A stretch of 64,000 nucleotides of DNA from SB11 sp037968475 (lineage in GTDB: Bacteria; Bacteroidota; Bacteroidia; UBA8524). This document shows, piece after piece, positions 1 through 9,173 of this stretch. The notes under the pieces were generated by a model. That model was not told where the DNA came from, made no database searches, and saw nothing but the letters and a program-made list of their open reading frames with translations. Position 1 is the stretch's first letter. Each line of letters starts with the position of its first letter. The position numbers were made by a program, and so were the translations under genes. The stretch covers positions 49,057-113,056 of the forward strand of contig JBBKVO010000035.1 in assembly GCA_037968475.1 (NCBI GenBank), in the 5' to 3' direction.

Positions 1-743
1 TCGTCCAATGCGGGTAATTTCTTCTCGTTTAATACCGCCCAAGTAGTAGCATCGTATTGCAACACCTTTTTATCAGTAATAACGGTTACTATTTTTCCGT
101 CATTAGAAAAAGAAGATTGTTTTACTTTTAATCCACTTAGTGTTTTAACTCTCTTTTTAGTGGTGGCATCAAACACAAAAACCGTATCGCTGTATGTAGG
201 TAAAAAAAAATGCTTTTGCCCCACTGTGGCAGCATTTATATTGATATTATACCCGTTTTGTGGTGCTAAAGTTAGCAGCTTATCGCCATTGGGCAGTGCT
301 ACCCACTCAATGCTGCCATCGGGATAGCTTACAAGTGCAGTTGAATCGCCTTTGCAAATTTTAATATTGTTTGCCATTTGTGTAGACGACAGGGGCAAAA
401 AACCTTTGTGGTTGGTAATGGGATTCCAAATAAATAAATGTGCATCGCTATACCCTTTAAAGCATTGCACCATTACGTATTTTCCGTTGGCATGGTAGCT
501 GGCGTTAGTTACCATTAGCCCTTGGGGCATTTCGATAGTGTTTTGTAATCTGCCTGAGTAGGTTTCCCATACGCGCACATCGCCTCCACGACCTGCGCTT
601 ACAATGTTTCTCTCGTCGGAACTAAAGTTTACACTGTTTATTTGGTCGGTGTGCCCTGTTTGCAATACCAATTGCGGGCGTGTTTGCGCGGCGGCAATAT
701 TGCAATAAATAAAAGCTATTTGTATGGCGAGTATACGAAACAT
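1..743 (-). CDS. Secreted WD40-repeat protein, N-terminal part (runs off left edge)
   Basis: An open frame of 247 codons starts at the ATG complementary to 741-743 and has no stop before the window ends, so the C-terminus is missing. Residues 1-20 form a signal peptide ending near IAAAQT. From about residue 28 the sequence reads as WD40 blades: TGHTDQINSVNFSSD followed by GGDVRVWE, then a second blade with LFIWNP and later DTVFVFDATTKKRVKTL. It is probably a periplasmic or surface beta-propeller. The N-terminal PQLV-x-Q stretch and the propeller style resemble the caspase-fold protein at 42055-45531, so a C-terminal caspase domain outside the window is possible but unseen. The function is unknown. 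Confidence 0.8.
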   Translation of the reverse strand, partial: MFRILAIQIAFIYCNIAAAQTRPQLVLQTGHTDQINSVNFSSDERNIVSAGRGGDVRVWETYSGRLQNTIEMPQGLMVTNASYHANGKYVMVQCFKGYSDAHLFIWNPITNHKGFLPLSSTQMANNIKICKGDSTALVSYPDGSIEWVALPNGDKLLTLAPQNGYNININAATVGQKHFFLPTYSDTVFVFDATTKKRVKTLSGLKVKQSSFSNDGKIVTVITDKKVLQYDATTWAVLNEKKLPALD

Positions 744-802
744 GGTAACGAAAATACTATTTAATCGTTTGTTGCCCCTAATGGTAAATGTGTGGACTCT
801 AA

Positions 803-833
803 ATAAAAAAACCGCCACACTATGTGTGGCGGT
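803..833 (-). terminator. Rho-independent terminator of the 896-2713 gene
   Basis: A perfect 10-bp stem (ACCGCCACAC / GTGTGGCGGT, 811-833) with a 3-nt loop is followed on the minus strand by a T-rich run. It lies 63 bp past the stop codon of the lipoprotein gene. Confidence 0.85.
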
Positions 834-895
834 TATGAGAAGTTGAACGCTGTAATTGATAGTATACCACAAGTAACTAACTGTGTTTTCTTTTT

Positions 896-2713
896 CTATT
901 CATCGGGCAAACGCATTACCACAAATTTTCCGTTGGTAATTGTGGCTAATTTGTTAGTGGATGTGCCTGAGAAAGTATATAGCATCATTGTACCACTAAA
1001 TGTACCCGACACCTCGCCACCGGCAGCTTCGTATTTTTGTAGTACAAATGTTATTCCCCCATTGCCATAGAATCCTTTACTTTCTGCGGGTAAACTAACA
1101 CTAAAACTATCGTTAAAGATTGTGGGAATTGTACCCACTTTGGGGTTTATTATTCCAAATGAAGTGTATTCATTTGGTGTATTGGTAAGGAAACTGATAC
1201 CAAGTATATTGTTTTGAGTTCTTAATATCGAATTTGCATTTTTCATGTTATCAAATTTTACGGTTTTAACTCCTGACCCATCATCATAATCGAAGCTAAA
1301 TACAGGAGTTATTGATTTTGAAGGGCAAGCTATAATAGGGCCTAAGTCGATAGATTTATCTTTTGTAGGTTGTGTAATACTTACTTTGTACAACTGACCC
1401 ACTGATGCATTATGGATAAATAACTCGGCGGCCTCTCCGTTTGAAAACAGGGAAACTCCCAACCTACCATTTTCTATTATACCTCTATAGCTTTGTGTGG
1501 CTGTTTTTATTATTGCATATCCGTTTAGCGGGCTATTGTTACAATCGTAAATGGTAGCACGCACTTTCTGACGACAGGGAACTGTTATCTCTCCCATATC
1601 TTTTACTTGGTCATTGGCTAATGAAGGTACAGGAGCTTTTACATCCATATTTACACCCGAAGCAAGGTCTCGTACTCCTAATTCAAACTCAATACCTGTA
1701 GGCACCCAACGTTCCCAGTTTCCGTCAGAATCTACCCACGCGCAAGTTTGTCCGGTTAACATAAGTAAGTTTTGTACTACATCACCTTCGCAATCTCTTA
1801 CCTTTCCTTTTAGTTTAGCACGGTTGCCGGGTACATCACAATTCCAGTAGGTAAAGTGTGATACTGTGCCTACATATTTGCCGTTTTGCAATTTTGCCTC
1901 ACCTTCTTCAATCCACACGCCTTTGTTCTCATCAAAATACCAAAGGGGTATTGTGGCGGGGGCTTTGCCTTGCATACCGGTTGGCACGGGCATGCTAATA
2001 TCAGCCTTTTGTCCATCGGCTAGTTGCAATTGGTTCCCTGCATCGTCGCGCAGTTCAACCCCTACCATACCATAAGAGTATAACATTACATCCTGTCCTT
2101 GAGCATTATAGGCTCTTAAATCTCCACCGGGGGTAACTTGTGCAAAATTATCGGCTGTGGGATTTAGGTATACAGATGCTACATTTACATTGCCTGTATA
2201 GGGTTTCCCATCAAGTGTTTTAACTGCATTTGCAGGAAATTTTACGTTGGCGCCGCCTGTTATTTCTATTTCTTTACCTGTGGCTGCGGCAAACGTTTGC
2301 GTGCTATTTTGTGGCAGCATTACTAATTGGGTAGAGAATACTCCGCCTGCTTTTCCTTGCACTGTAACCGAGCCAAAAAAGTATCCTTTTTTGGTGGCTT
2401 TGATATAGCAAAAATCACCTGTAAAAGGGGCATTATTCAACTCAAAAGCTCCGTTTTCATCTGTAGTAAAGGTTTTTGTGCCTGTGCTTACTATTGCATT
2501 TTGTACAGGGTTGTTGTTGTCATCAACCACAAAACCTAAAACGGTTGCCGAAAAGGTAACGGCGGGAGGTGTATAGGGATTTGGCGGAATGGTGGGGTTT
2601 TCAATTTTAGGTTCGTTGCCAATTGGATTTGGCGACTCTTGTTTTTTGCAATTGCTAATTAAAAACAGCAATAGCAAACCGGCTACAATGGTTGTTATTT
2701 TTTTGGTTTTCAT
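896..2713 (-). CDS. Paralogous lipoprotein 1 with carboxypeptidase-regulatory-like domain
   Basis: This 605-residue protein is the last of four tandem paralogues on this strand. A hydrophobic signal ends in a lipobox with the lipid Cys at residue 22, followed directly by KKQESPNP. Residues of about 55-130 look like a carboxypeptidase-regulatory (CarboxypepD_reg) beta-sandwich (GFVVDDNNNPVQNAIVSTG, then DFCYIKATKKGYFFGS). A core of about residues 140-300 is shared by all four copies: FPANAVKTLDGKPYTG, PGGDLRAYN, LYSYGM, PATIPLWYFDENKGVWIEEG and HFTYWN. It may be a ZU5-like sandwich (inference). The C-terminal 250 residues are much less conserved and end in a small beta-rich domain. It is probably anchored in the outer membrane. 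The ligand is unknown. Confidence 0.85.
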   Translation of the reverse strand: MKTKKITTIVAGLLLLFLISNCKKQESPNPIGNEPKIENPTIPPNPYTPPAVTFSATVLGFVVDDNNNPVQNAIVSTGTKTFTTDENGAFELNNAPFTGDFCYIKATKKGYFFGSVTVQGKAGGVFSTQLVMLPQNSTQTFAAATGKEIEITGGANVKFPANAVKTLDGKPYTGNVNVASVYLNPTADNFAQVTPGGDLRAYNAQGQDVMLYSYGMVGVELRDDAGNQLQLADGQKADISMPVPTGMQGKAPATIPLWYFDENKGVWIEEGEAKLQNGKYVGTVSHFTYWNCDVPGNRAKLKGKVRDCEGDVVQNLLMLTGQTCAWVDSDGNWERWVPTGIEFELGVRDLASGVNMDVKAPVPSLANDQVKDMGEITVPCRQKVRATIYDCNNSPLNGYAIIKTATQSYRGIIENGRLGVSLFSNGEAAELFIHNASVGQLYKVSITQPTKDKSIDLGPIIACPSKSITPVFSFDYDDGSGVKTVKFDNMKNANSILRTQNNILGISFLTNTPNEYTSFGIINPKVGTIPTIFNDSFSVSLPAESKGFYGNGGITFVLQKYEAAGGEVSGTFSGTMMLYTFSGTSTNKLATITNGKFVVMRLPDE

Positions 2714-2835
2714 ATAGGTATTGTTTTTATATTCTATTTACAATGCGCGCTTATAGTAAAGTACGTGGAATGCCAACCAAAGGGTTGGGTAAGGAATGGA
2801 TATTTTTCTTTTTTTCGATAAAATTAATTTTTTAC

Positions 2836-2870
2836 ATAAAAAAGCCCTGCTGCACAAGTGCAACAGGGCT
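2836..2870 (-). terminator. Terminator of paralogous lipoprotein 2
   Basis: The stem AGCCCTG-x-TGCAC pairs with TGCA-x-CAGGGCT (2843-2870) and is followed on the minus strand by TTTTTTATG. It lies 21 bp past the stop at 2892. Confidence 0.85.
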
Positions 2871-2891
2871 AAAACTAGTTACTGAAAACTA

Positions 2892-4742
2892 TTATCTAAT
2901 ATTTATTAAACGTTCGGCTACAAACTGGCCGTTTGTTATTGTTACCTCTTCAGTACTGCTTTCAACTATTGCTGTTCCACTAAAAGTACCTTTTACAAAT
3001 TCAGTTTCTTCACCTAAATGCGTTATTGTCATCACCATATTTGATGATCTTAAAACCATACCCTTATCGTTAAAATACATTTGGGCAAAACCTTCCCCTA
3101 TCGGAAAGAGACCCCCACCAATTAAAGGATAAATGCCTTCTCCTGCACCATTTATAAAGAAAAAGAAATGATATAAACTTTGCTTAGGGGTGGCATTTTC
3201 AGGATATACATCACTAAAATATATTTTGGTTCTAAAGGGAGCACCATTGCTTGCTGTCTCTAGTCTGCACACCCCAGTATATGGTTTAACATATTTATAG
3301 CTAACATGTTGTTTGCCTTTCCCGTCGTTGCGTTCATAATCAAAGCTAATGCTTACCTCTCCATCAAATGTATTGCATATTTTTTTCTCTCCCCAGTTTA
3401 TAGTAGTTCCTGAGGTGGGAAACGTTATAGGAAATATGCCAAATGCTTTTTGCGCATCGTCGTATATAAATACTTCTGCGTTCTGGCCATTATTGGGTAT
3501 TGAAACATCAAGTTTTGAATTAGTAACAATAAACCTTTTGTAGTAGCTGCCGTACTTAATATATCCGTAACCGTTTAGCGGAGTACCATCGCAATTTTTA
3601 ATTGTGCCCACCAAACTAGAACGATTTTTTGGGTCGGCAACTATATTACCTAAATCATATTCTTTATTTGCTTCAAGAAATGGAGTTTGTATACTTACCC
3701 CTATAGGATCACCAAACTCATCCGTTAATTCAATATCCAAAGCAGTATTTGATACCACTTTTGATTGTATATGTCCTTTATTATCTGCTAACGAATTAAA
3801 TTGACCTATTTTAACTTTTGCATAACTAATAGGGTCGCCGTCACCGTTTACTATTGTGAAGTTAAGTATTGAGGGTGGGAAGGGCTTATCACAATTCCAT
3901 GGGGTAAAGTGCCCTACATTACCAATGTAACTACCGTTTTGCAAGGTGGCTTCCCCTTCTTCTATCCAAATGCCTTTGATGTCATCAAAATACCAAAGGG
4001 GTATAGTAGCGGGGGCATCGGCTTGCATTGATGCAGGGACAGGAAATGTAAGTTGTGCTTGCTTACCTTTTGCCAACTGAAGTGGTTTACCCGCTTCATC
4101 TTCTAACTCTACATTTAGCATTCCTAACGAGTATAGCTGAACTTCTTTACCTTCTTTACTGTAGGCACGTAAATCGCCCCCGGGTATCAAACTACTAAAA
4201 TTGTCGCTTGATGGATCTAAATGGGCTATGCTTACATTTACTTTTCCGTTATATACATTACCATCAATAGTTTGTATGACATTGGCGGGAAAACTGGCTT
4301 GCGCTCCTCCTAAAATATTTATGGCTGCTCCTTGTGAAGCATTAAAGGCTTGCACATTTGTTTTACGCGACATTACTAATGTAGTAGCAAACTTACTTCC
4401 TGCTTTGCCGTGTAAGGTAGTAGAGCCCGCAAAAAAACCTTTACCTGTAGCTTTTATATAGCAAAAATCGCCTGTAAAACCTGCTTTGTTGATTACAAAG
4501 AACCCTTGCTCGTTTGTAGTAGCAGTGCTTTGCCCTGCACTGACAACAGCTCCACTTACAGGTTGATGATTTTCATCTTCTACAAAACCTGATACTGATG
4601 CCGAAAATGTAACAGCAGGAACGCTGTAATTGTTATAATAAGGCAACTCCGGCTCGGGTGATTCTTTGCTTTTGCAGGTATAAAAATTAAATGCTGCAAA
4701 TAACAATACTGACAGTGTAAAAAAACGATTTATGCTTCTCAT
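2892..4742 (-). CDS. Paralogous lipoprotein 2 with carboxypeptidase-regulatory-like domain
   Basis: This protein has 616 residues. The signal peptide ends FNFYTC with the lipid Cys at 23, followed by KSKESPEP, the same post-cysteine motif as its paralogues. The regulatory-like domain (GFVEDENHQPVSGAVVSAG) and the shared core (FPANVIQTIDGNVYNG, PGGDLRAYSKEG, LYSLGM, ATIPLWYFDDIKGIWIEEG, HFTPWNCD) are both present. After the core it diverges from copy 1, with another beta-rich segment (FTIVNGDGDPISYAKVKIG) and a C-terminal domain of its own. It has its own terminator and a 277-bp upstream gap, so it is probably transcribed separately. A role in surface binding or adhesion is only a guess. Confidence 0.85.
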   Translation of the reverse strand: MRSINRFFTLSVLLFAAFNFYTCKSKESPEPELPYYNNYSVPAVTFSASVSGFVEDENHQPVSGAVVSAGQSTATTNEQGFFVINKAGFTGDFCYIKATGKGFFAGSTTLHGKAGSKFATTLVMSRKTNVQAFNASQGAAINILGGAQASFPANVIQTIDGNVYNGKVNVSIAHLDPSSDNFSSLIPGGDLRAYSKEGKEVQLYSLGMLNVELEDEAGKPLQLAKGKQAQLTFPVPASMQADAPATIPLWYFDDIKGIWIEEGEATLQNGSYIGNVGHFTPWNCDKPFPPSILNFTIVNGDGDPISYAKVKIGQFNSLADNKGHIQSKVVSNTALDIELTDEFGDPIGVSIQTPFLEANKEYDLGNIVADPKNRSSLVGTIKNCDGTPLNGYGYIKYGSYYKRFIVTNSKLDVSIPNNGQNAEVFIYDDAQKAFGIFPITFPTSGTTINWGEKKICNTFDGEVSISFDYERNDGKGKQHVSYKYVKPYTGVCRLETASNGAPFRTKIYFSDVYPENATPKQSLYHFFFFINGAGEGIYPLIGGGLFPIGEGFAQMYFNDKGMVLRSSNMVMTITHLGEETEFVKGTFSGTAIVESSTEEVTITNGQFVAERLINIR

Positions 4743-4950
4743 AATGCTTGAAGGTTAGTTGTTTGTAAAGACTTCATTTATTTTAATTTGGTTGTGCTTA
4801 ATTCTAAAATAAAACACAATATTATTAAGTTTAGTAACTCAATAACGTAATATAGCATTGCAAACGTTGTATGCTTTTTGTCATTACTATTTAAACGTGT
4901 ACTATTTTTTAATAAACGTGTACTGGGAGGACATTTTTCTATAAAAGAAG

Positions 4951-4983
4951 CAAAAAACCCTGCTACACTTGTGTAGCAGGGTT
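4951..4983 (-). terminator. Terminator of paralogous lipoprotein 3
   Basis: A perfect 13-bp stem (AACCCTGCTACAC / GTGTAGCAGGGTT, 4956-4983) with a 2-nt centre is followed on the minus strand by a T run. It is 36 bp past the stop at 5020. The rest of 4743-5019 holds only AT-rich DNA with a short direct repeat (AAACGTGTACT, twice near 4903-4925). Confidence 0.85.
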
Positions 4984-5019
4984 AAGTTTATTATTTGTTA
5001 ACTAGAATTGATAGTCTAT

Positions 5020-6858
5020 TTATTGCACATCGGGCAAACGCACGGCGGTGAAGTTACCTTGAGTAATCATCATAGCTTTAGGTACTATCCATTTATTATC
5101 TGAAAATAAATACCTCCCTTTAAATGTGCCTTTTATTTCTTGACCTACATCACCGTATGCGGTTACGCTAACATTATCAGTATAACTTTTCACACCTAAA
5201 GCTTGGCTTTTTAAATCCATATTAACAGCTGGTTTTTTGGTATCGGTATTACCAAAAGAGCCTTGTAGTTTTCCGTTAAAGCTTATGCTTATATTATCTG
5301 CAGGGCTTGTTGACGAAAGAAATGTAACTGTAGTTAAGTTTTTTGATGTAGAGTAACTGGCTATCGCCAAATCAGGCTTTTTAATCTCGTAAGTCTTGGT
5401 TATTTCGCCATCAGTATAGGTAAAGCTAAAGCCTACTTTGTTTGCACCTGCATTTTCGGGGCATACACGTATAGTACCCAAATTTACCACTGGGGCACTT
5501 ACTATATCAGTAGTATGTTCAAATAGGGCTTGTGTATGGGGGCTATAAAAAACTATTTCTACCTTACCCGAGTTCAATTTATTTGATATTGCAAAATCGC
5601 CATTAATTACAGGCACAATTGCACCGTTTAAATTTCCGTTATCACTAAAAATTGCATAACCACTGAACGGTTTATTAGAACAATCGGTAACTTTAGCTAT
5701 TGCTTTGCTACAACTACTAACATCTTCTATTACCCCAATATCGGTTTCTTTTCCAGCAGGGGCACCTTCAGGTATGTTCTTAATAACAACAAATTCATTC
5801 TTTTCTTTATTAAAAACTTTAATCGCTAAAGCTTCACCTCCAGTTACAGTTGCTCTAAAATAGCCCCTGCTATCAGTATAACAACGATCTTGACCTACTA
5901 TAATATCTCTACGAATGATAGGCTGTCCGAAACAATCCATTAATTGCCCTTTTAAGCCACCGGAATTATATGGCTTATCACAATTCCAAGGGGTAAAGTG
6001 TTTTACTGTACCTACATAGGTATTACCTTGTTTAATGGCCTGTCCTTCTTCTATCCACACCCCTTTATCTTCATCAAAATACCAAAGTGGTATAGTAGCC
6101 GATGCTTCATTTAATTGTGAAGCCGAAATAGGGAATGTCAATGTTGCTTCTTTTCCATCAGCCAATTGCAGTTTATTACCTGCATCATCGTACAATTCAA
6201 CATTTAACATTCCTAATGAGTATAATTTCACATTTTCACCTGTAAGAGTATAAGCACGTAAATCGCCTCCGGGTATCAGCTTAGAAAAGTTTTTATCATC
6301 AGGGTGTATTGGTGCAATGGCTACATGCACATTGCCTGTATAGGTGCTGCCATCTGCCTTTTTAACGGCATTGGCAGGGAAGTTTATTTTTGAACCATTG
6401 CTTAGAGCTATTTCTTTTGCATCAGAAGCTGCGTAAGTGAACACATCATTTTTAGGTTGTAGTGTAATCTCGGTCAGTAGTTTTGCGCCTGCTTCGCCAT
6501 GTACAGTATTAGAACCTATAAAGTAACCTTGCTTTTCTACTTTTATATAGCAAAAATCACCTGTAAAGGGCGCATTGTCTAAAATAAAAACACCAAAGTT
6601 ATCGGTTGTAGTCGATTGTCCATTAGCAGTCACATTAGCACCTTGCACGGGCTGGCCATTAATATCGGCTACAAATCCCATTACCTGTGCCTTAAAAGTA
6701 ATTGCAGGCGGTGTATAGGGGTTTTGAACTTGAGGCTGTTGTATTGATGGAGGCCCTGATAATGTTGGGTTGGGCGACTCTGCTTTTTTACAGGTATAAA
6801 AAGCCATTGCCATTAATATAATTAATGCCCATTGTGATAATCTGACAGTATTTTTCAT
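5020..6858 (-). CDS. Paralogous lipoprotein 3 with carboxypeptidase-regulatory-like domain
   Basis: This protein has 612 residues. The lipid Cys is at 23 (MAFYTC), followed by KKAESPNP and a Pro/Gln-rich linker. The regulatory-like domain (GFVADINGQPVQGANVTANG) and shared core (FPANAVKKADGSTYTG, PGGDLRAYTLTG, LYSLGMLNVEL, ATIPLWYFDEDKGVWIEEG, HFTPWNCD) match the other copies. A second carboxypeptidase-regulatory-like unit follows (GQLMDCFGQPIIRRDIIVG then TDSRGYFRATVTGG). The C-terminal half differs from the other copies. The 23-bp inverted repeat at 7002-7053 lies about 145 bp upstream of its start and might act on it. Confidence 0.85.
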   Translation of the reverse strand: MKNTVRLSQWALIILMAMAFYTCKKAESPNPTLSGPPSIQQPQVQNPYTPPAITFKAQVMGFVADINGQPVQGANVTANGQSTTTDNFGVFILDNAPFTGDFCYIKVEKQGYFIGSNTVHGEAGAKLLTEITLQPKNDVFTYAASDAKEIALSNGSKINFPANAVKKADGSTYTGNVHVAIAPIHPDDKNFSKLIPGGDLRAYTLTGENVKLYSLGMLNVELYDDAGNKLQLADGKEATLTFPISASQLNEASATIPLWYFDEDKGVWIEEGQAIKQGNTYVGTVKHFTPWNCDKPYNSGGLKGQLMDCFGQPIIRRDIIVGQDRCYTDSRGYFRATVTGGEALAIKVFNKEKNEFVVIKNIPEGAPAGKETDIGVIEDVSSCSKAIAKVTDCSNKPFSGYAIFSDNGNLNGAIVPVINGDFAISNKLNSGKVEIVFYSPHTQALFEHTTDIVSAPVVNLGTIRVCPENAGANKVGFSFTYTDGEITKTYEIKKPDLAIASYSTSKNLTTVTFLSSTSPADNISISFNGKLQGSFGNTDTKKPAVNMDLKSQALGVKSYTDNVSVTAYGDVGQEIKGTFKGRYLFSDNKWIVPKAMMITQGNFTAVRLPDVQ

Positions 6859-7001
6859 AACGGTATAAGATTAATATAGGTTTGTATATTAAAAGAATCC
6901 AATGCTTTAAAATACGTTGCATGTTAATTAAAAATAATTTCGACAAACACACTGAATATCAGCTTGTTTTTTAAAAATAAAATCACGATATAGGGTTAAA
7001 T

Positions 7002-7053
7002 AAATCGTATTTTTATTATATAAATATGGTTTTGTATAATAAAAATACGATTT
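7002..7053. repeat. Near-perfect 23-bp AT-rich inverted repeat
   Basis: The arms 7002-7020 and 7035-7053 are perfectly complementary over 19 bp (AAATCGTATTTTTATTATA). After one T.G step the pairing continues inward over 3 more bp, leaving a 6-nt loop (7025-7030). It sits between two paralogous lipoprotein genes, 40 bp past the stop at 7093. It could end transcription of copy 4, act as an operator for copy 3, or be the footprint of a small element. It is not a GC-stem plus T-run terminator like the other three. Confidence 0.7.
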
Positions 7054-7092
7054 CGAGCAAGCAATGAAAAACCTAAAAGTACAGATGAACAC

Positions 7093-8973
7093 CTATTCTA
7101 TTTTAGCAGAAAAAATTCCATTGCTTATATACAAACCTTCACCTACAATAATTGCGGAATTAGGTGGGCCACTAAAAAAACCCTCAAAACTTCCATACAC
7201 CCAGCCACCAGTATATTCATACCCTAAAACATCTAAACGTATATTTGTAGAATAGGCAAGAAAACCAAAATCTTGTATAAAAATCAACATTTTTGGGGTT
7301 TGATAATTACCTCCACCACTAGGTGTATAAAAGGTATATGCCTTATCACCCAAAAACTCTATTATTACTGAGTCTTTCAAAGGAGGTTTACTAACATATT
7401 TAATAGTAGTTATGTCATTTAAATCATCAAACCTTGCCCCGCTATAAAAAAACTCTTTCATTTCATAGTCTGCATCTGTGTTCCCCTTCTTATAAGAAAA
7501 TGCTATTTTAGCTATTGTGTTATTGCTATTCTCATTGCAGGTATTAATAGTACCTAAATCTAGCATTATATCAGGTGTTAATGGAAGCTCAAGCATTTTA
7601 GTGTACAATGCCCCAGTAGTATGCTTATAAAAAGTTAAGGTTGCCTTTGCTCCATTATGAGGAACTTCAGCCTGTAAAACCCCTTCAGCAATCAACACTA
7701 CTCGCTTTTTATTTTGATATTGCAAAATGGCATAACCATTAAAATAATTTCCCCCACAATCTTTTATAACGCTATATATTGTGGTTCGGCAGGGCTGTAT
7801 TATTACACCTATATCTGTTGATTGTCCTGAAACTACCTTTATTTTTTTATCAAGCTGTATTAAGGTATTGTTCTCATCATCATAGATAGAAACCCTATGT
7901 TCACCTGATGGCAATTGCCCGCTAAAGTTGCCAAAAAGATCTGTATCAAAAACTATTTGTCCAATTTGTATTTGCCCAAACATCACTGTTTTTGCAACAC
8001 AATCCATAAGAGAACCTCTAAAATTACCGACAGGGGGTAATGGTGGTGGTGGCGGAGGATATATAGTTTCTGGCCTTGGAGGTGGATTTCTTGGGGCTGT
8101 ACCTTGATCAACATTGTGTGGTGTAAAATGTGTAACAACACCCACATAATTATTATTTTGTAAGGAGGCTACTCCCTCTTCAATCCAAACACCCAAATCT
8201 TCATCAAAATACCATAAGGGTATTGTTGCAGGTGCTGCACTTAACATTGTATTAGGCACGGGTATAGTTAAAGTTGATGGTTTTCCTTTAGCCAATTGCA
8301 AAGGTTTTCCAACATTATCAAAAATCTCTACATCAAGCATTCCATAAGAGTATAGCATTACATCATCGCCGTTATGGTCAAATGCCCGCAAATCACCACC
8401 AGGTATTTCTAAGGAAAATAATGGATCAACAGGATTAAGATGGTTAATATAAACTTGAACTTCACCTATATACAAACTGTTATCATTGTTTACAAAAGCA
8501 TTTGGCAGAAATTTAACTTTTGCACCACCAGGTATTTCTATTTCTTTCCCCTCTTTCACTTCAAATTTTTCTGGATTCCCATGAGGTCGCATAAAAATTT
8601 TTGTTTGATAATTTTTTCCTTTTTCACCGTGAAGGGTTTTAGAACCAGTAAAAAATCCTTCTTTAGTTACTTTAATAAAGCAAAAGTCACTGGTAAATGA
8701 AGCTGCTTCATATTCAAAAACTCCATTCCCATCAGTAAAAGATATTTGCCCATAAATTTCAACCTTTACACCAGTAATAGGTTGCCCATTAATTGATAGC
8801 ACAATACCTTGCACTTGGGTTTGAAAACTTACAGGAGGGAGCTTGTATTGGGGCGATGTGCCAGCATTGGCTGGTAATTGATAATCTTTTAAAGGATTGG
8901 GAGATTCTGGTTTGTTACAGTTAGTCAACAGTAATATCAAAATTAAGAAGCAAAAACAAGTATTGGTTTTCAT
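7093..8973 (-). CDS. Paralogous lipoprotein 4 with carboxypeptidase-regulatory-like domain
   Basis: This protein has 626 residues and is the first copy in transcription order. The lipid Cys is at 19 (LLLTNC), followed by NKPESPNP. It keeps the shared domains: GIVLSINGQPITGVKVEIYG, DFCFIKVTKEGFFTGS, FLPNAFVNNDNSLYIG, PGGDLRAFDHNG, LYSYGM, ATIPLWYFDEDLGVWIEEG and HFTPHNVD. A Pro-rich linker at about residues 305-325 (PPRPETIYPPPPPPLPP) is unique to this copy and separates the core from a second regulatory-like unit (GSLMDCVAKTVMFGQIQIG). The long polyproline stretch suggests a spacer that holds the C-terminal domains away from the membrane. The function is unknown. Confidence 0.85.
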   Translation of the reverse strand: MKTNTCFCFLILILLLTNCNKPESPNPLKDYQLPANAGTSPQYKLPPVSFQTQVQGIVLSINGQPITGVKVEIYGQISFTDGNGVFEYEAASFTSDFCFIKVTKEGFFTGSKTLHGEKGKNYQTKIFMRPHGNPEKFEVKEGKEIEIPGGAKVKFLPNAFVNNDNSLYIGEVQVYINHLNPVDPLFSLEIPGGDLRAFDHNGDDVMLYSYGMLDVEIFDNVGKPLQLAKGKPSTLTIPVPNTMLSAAPATIPLWYFDEDLGVWIEEGVASLQNNNYVGVVTHFTPHNVDQGTAPRNPPPRPETIYPPPPPPLPPVGNFRGSLMDCVAKTVMFGQIQIGQIVFDTDLFGNFSGQLPSGEHRVSIYDDENNTLIQLDKKIKVVSGQSTDIGVIIQPCRTTIYSVIKDCGGNYFNGYAILQYQNKKRVVLIAEGVLQAEVPHNGAKATLTFYKHTTGALYTKMLELPLTPDIMLDLGTINTCNENSNNTIAKIAFSYKKGNTDADYEMKEFFYSGARFDDLNDITTIKYVSKPPLKDSVIIEFLGDKAYTFYTPSGGGNYQTPKMLIFIQDFGFLAYSTNIRLDVLGYEYTGGWVYGSFEGFFSGPPNSAIIVGEGLYISNGIFSAKIE

Positions 8974-8999
8974 AGTATTTAAAAAAAATTACCCTCTAC

Positions 9000-9046
9000 C
9001 AAACTTAGTTATCACAACACGTACATTTGTTGCATATAACGCAACA
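9000..9046 (-). promoter_or_regulatory. Probable promoter region of paralogous lipoprotein 4
   Basis: A Bacteroidota -7 box TAAGTTTG (TAnnTTTG) is read on the minus strand at 9007-9000, 27 bp upstream of the start codon. Just upstream, a 6-bp inverted repeat TGTTGC-N7-GCAACA (9028-9046) could be an operator. I see no clear -33 TTG. Confidence 0.4.
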
Positions 9047-9114
9047 CTAACAAGATAAAATTGCAATTTTTGCAAAAACCATATCTAAGAGAGTTACACA
9101 TACTCTCTATCCAT

Positions 9115-9162
9115 CTGCCAAAATTTCACCTCACATGGCAGCACATACTGAAACTGTGGCAG
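9115..9162 (+). promoter_or_regulatory. Three phased TGGCAG half-sites upstream of groES
   Basis: CTGCCA (9115-9120, reverse orientation), TGGCAG (9136-9141) and TGGCAG (9157-9162) start exactly 21 bp apart, about two helical turns. They lie just upstream of the sigma-54-like promoter. This is where an enhancer-binding activator would bind, but no activator is encoded nearby. Confidence 0.4.
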
Positions 9163-9173
9163 TAAAATCTCAA

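Noticed and set aside
822..1070. Open frame of 82 codons on the plus strand
   Set aside because: It starts inside the terminator hairpin and runs antisense through the end of the lipoprotein gene.
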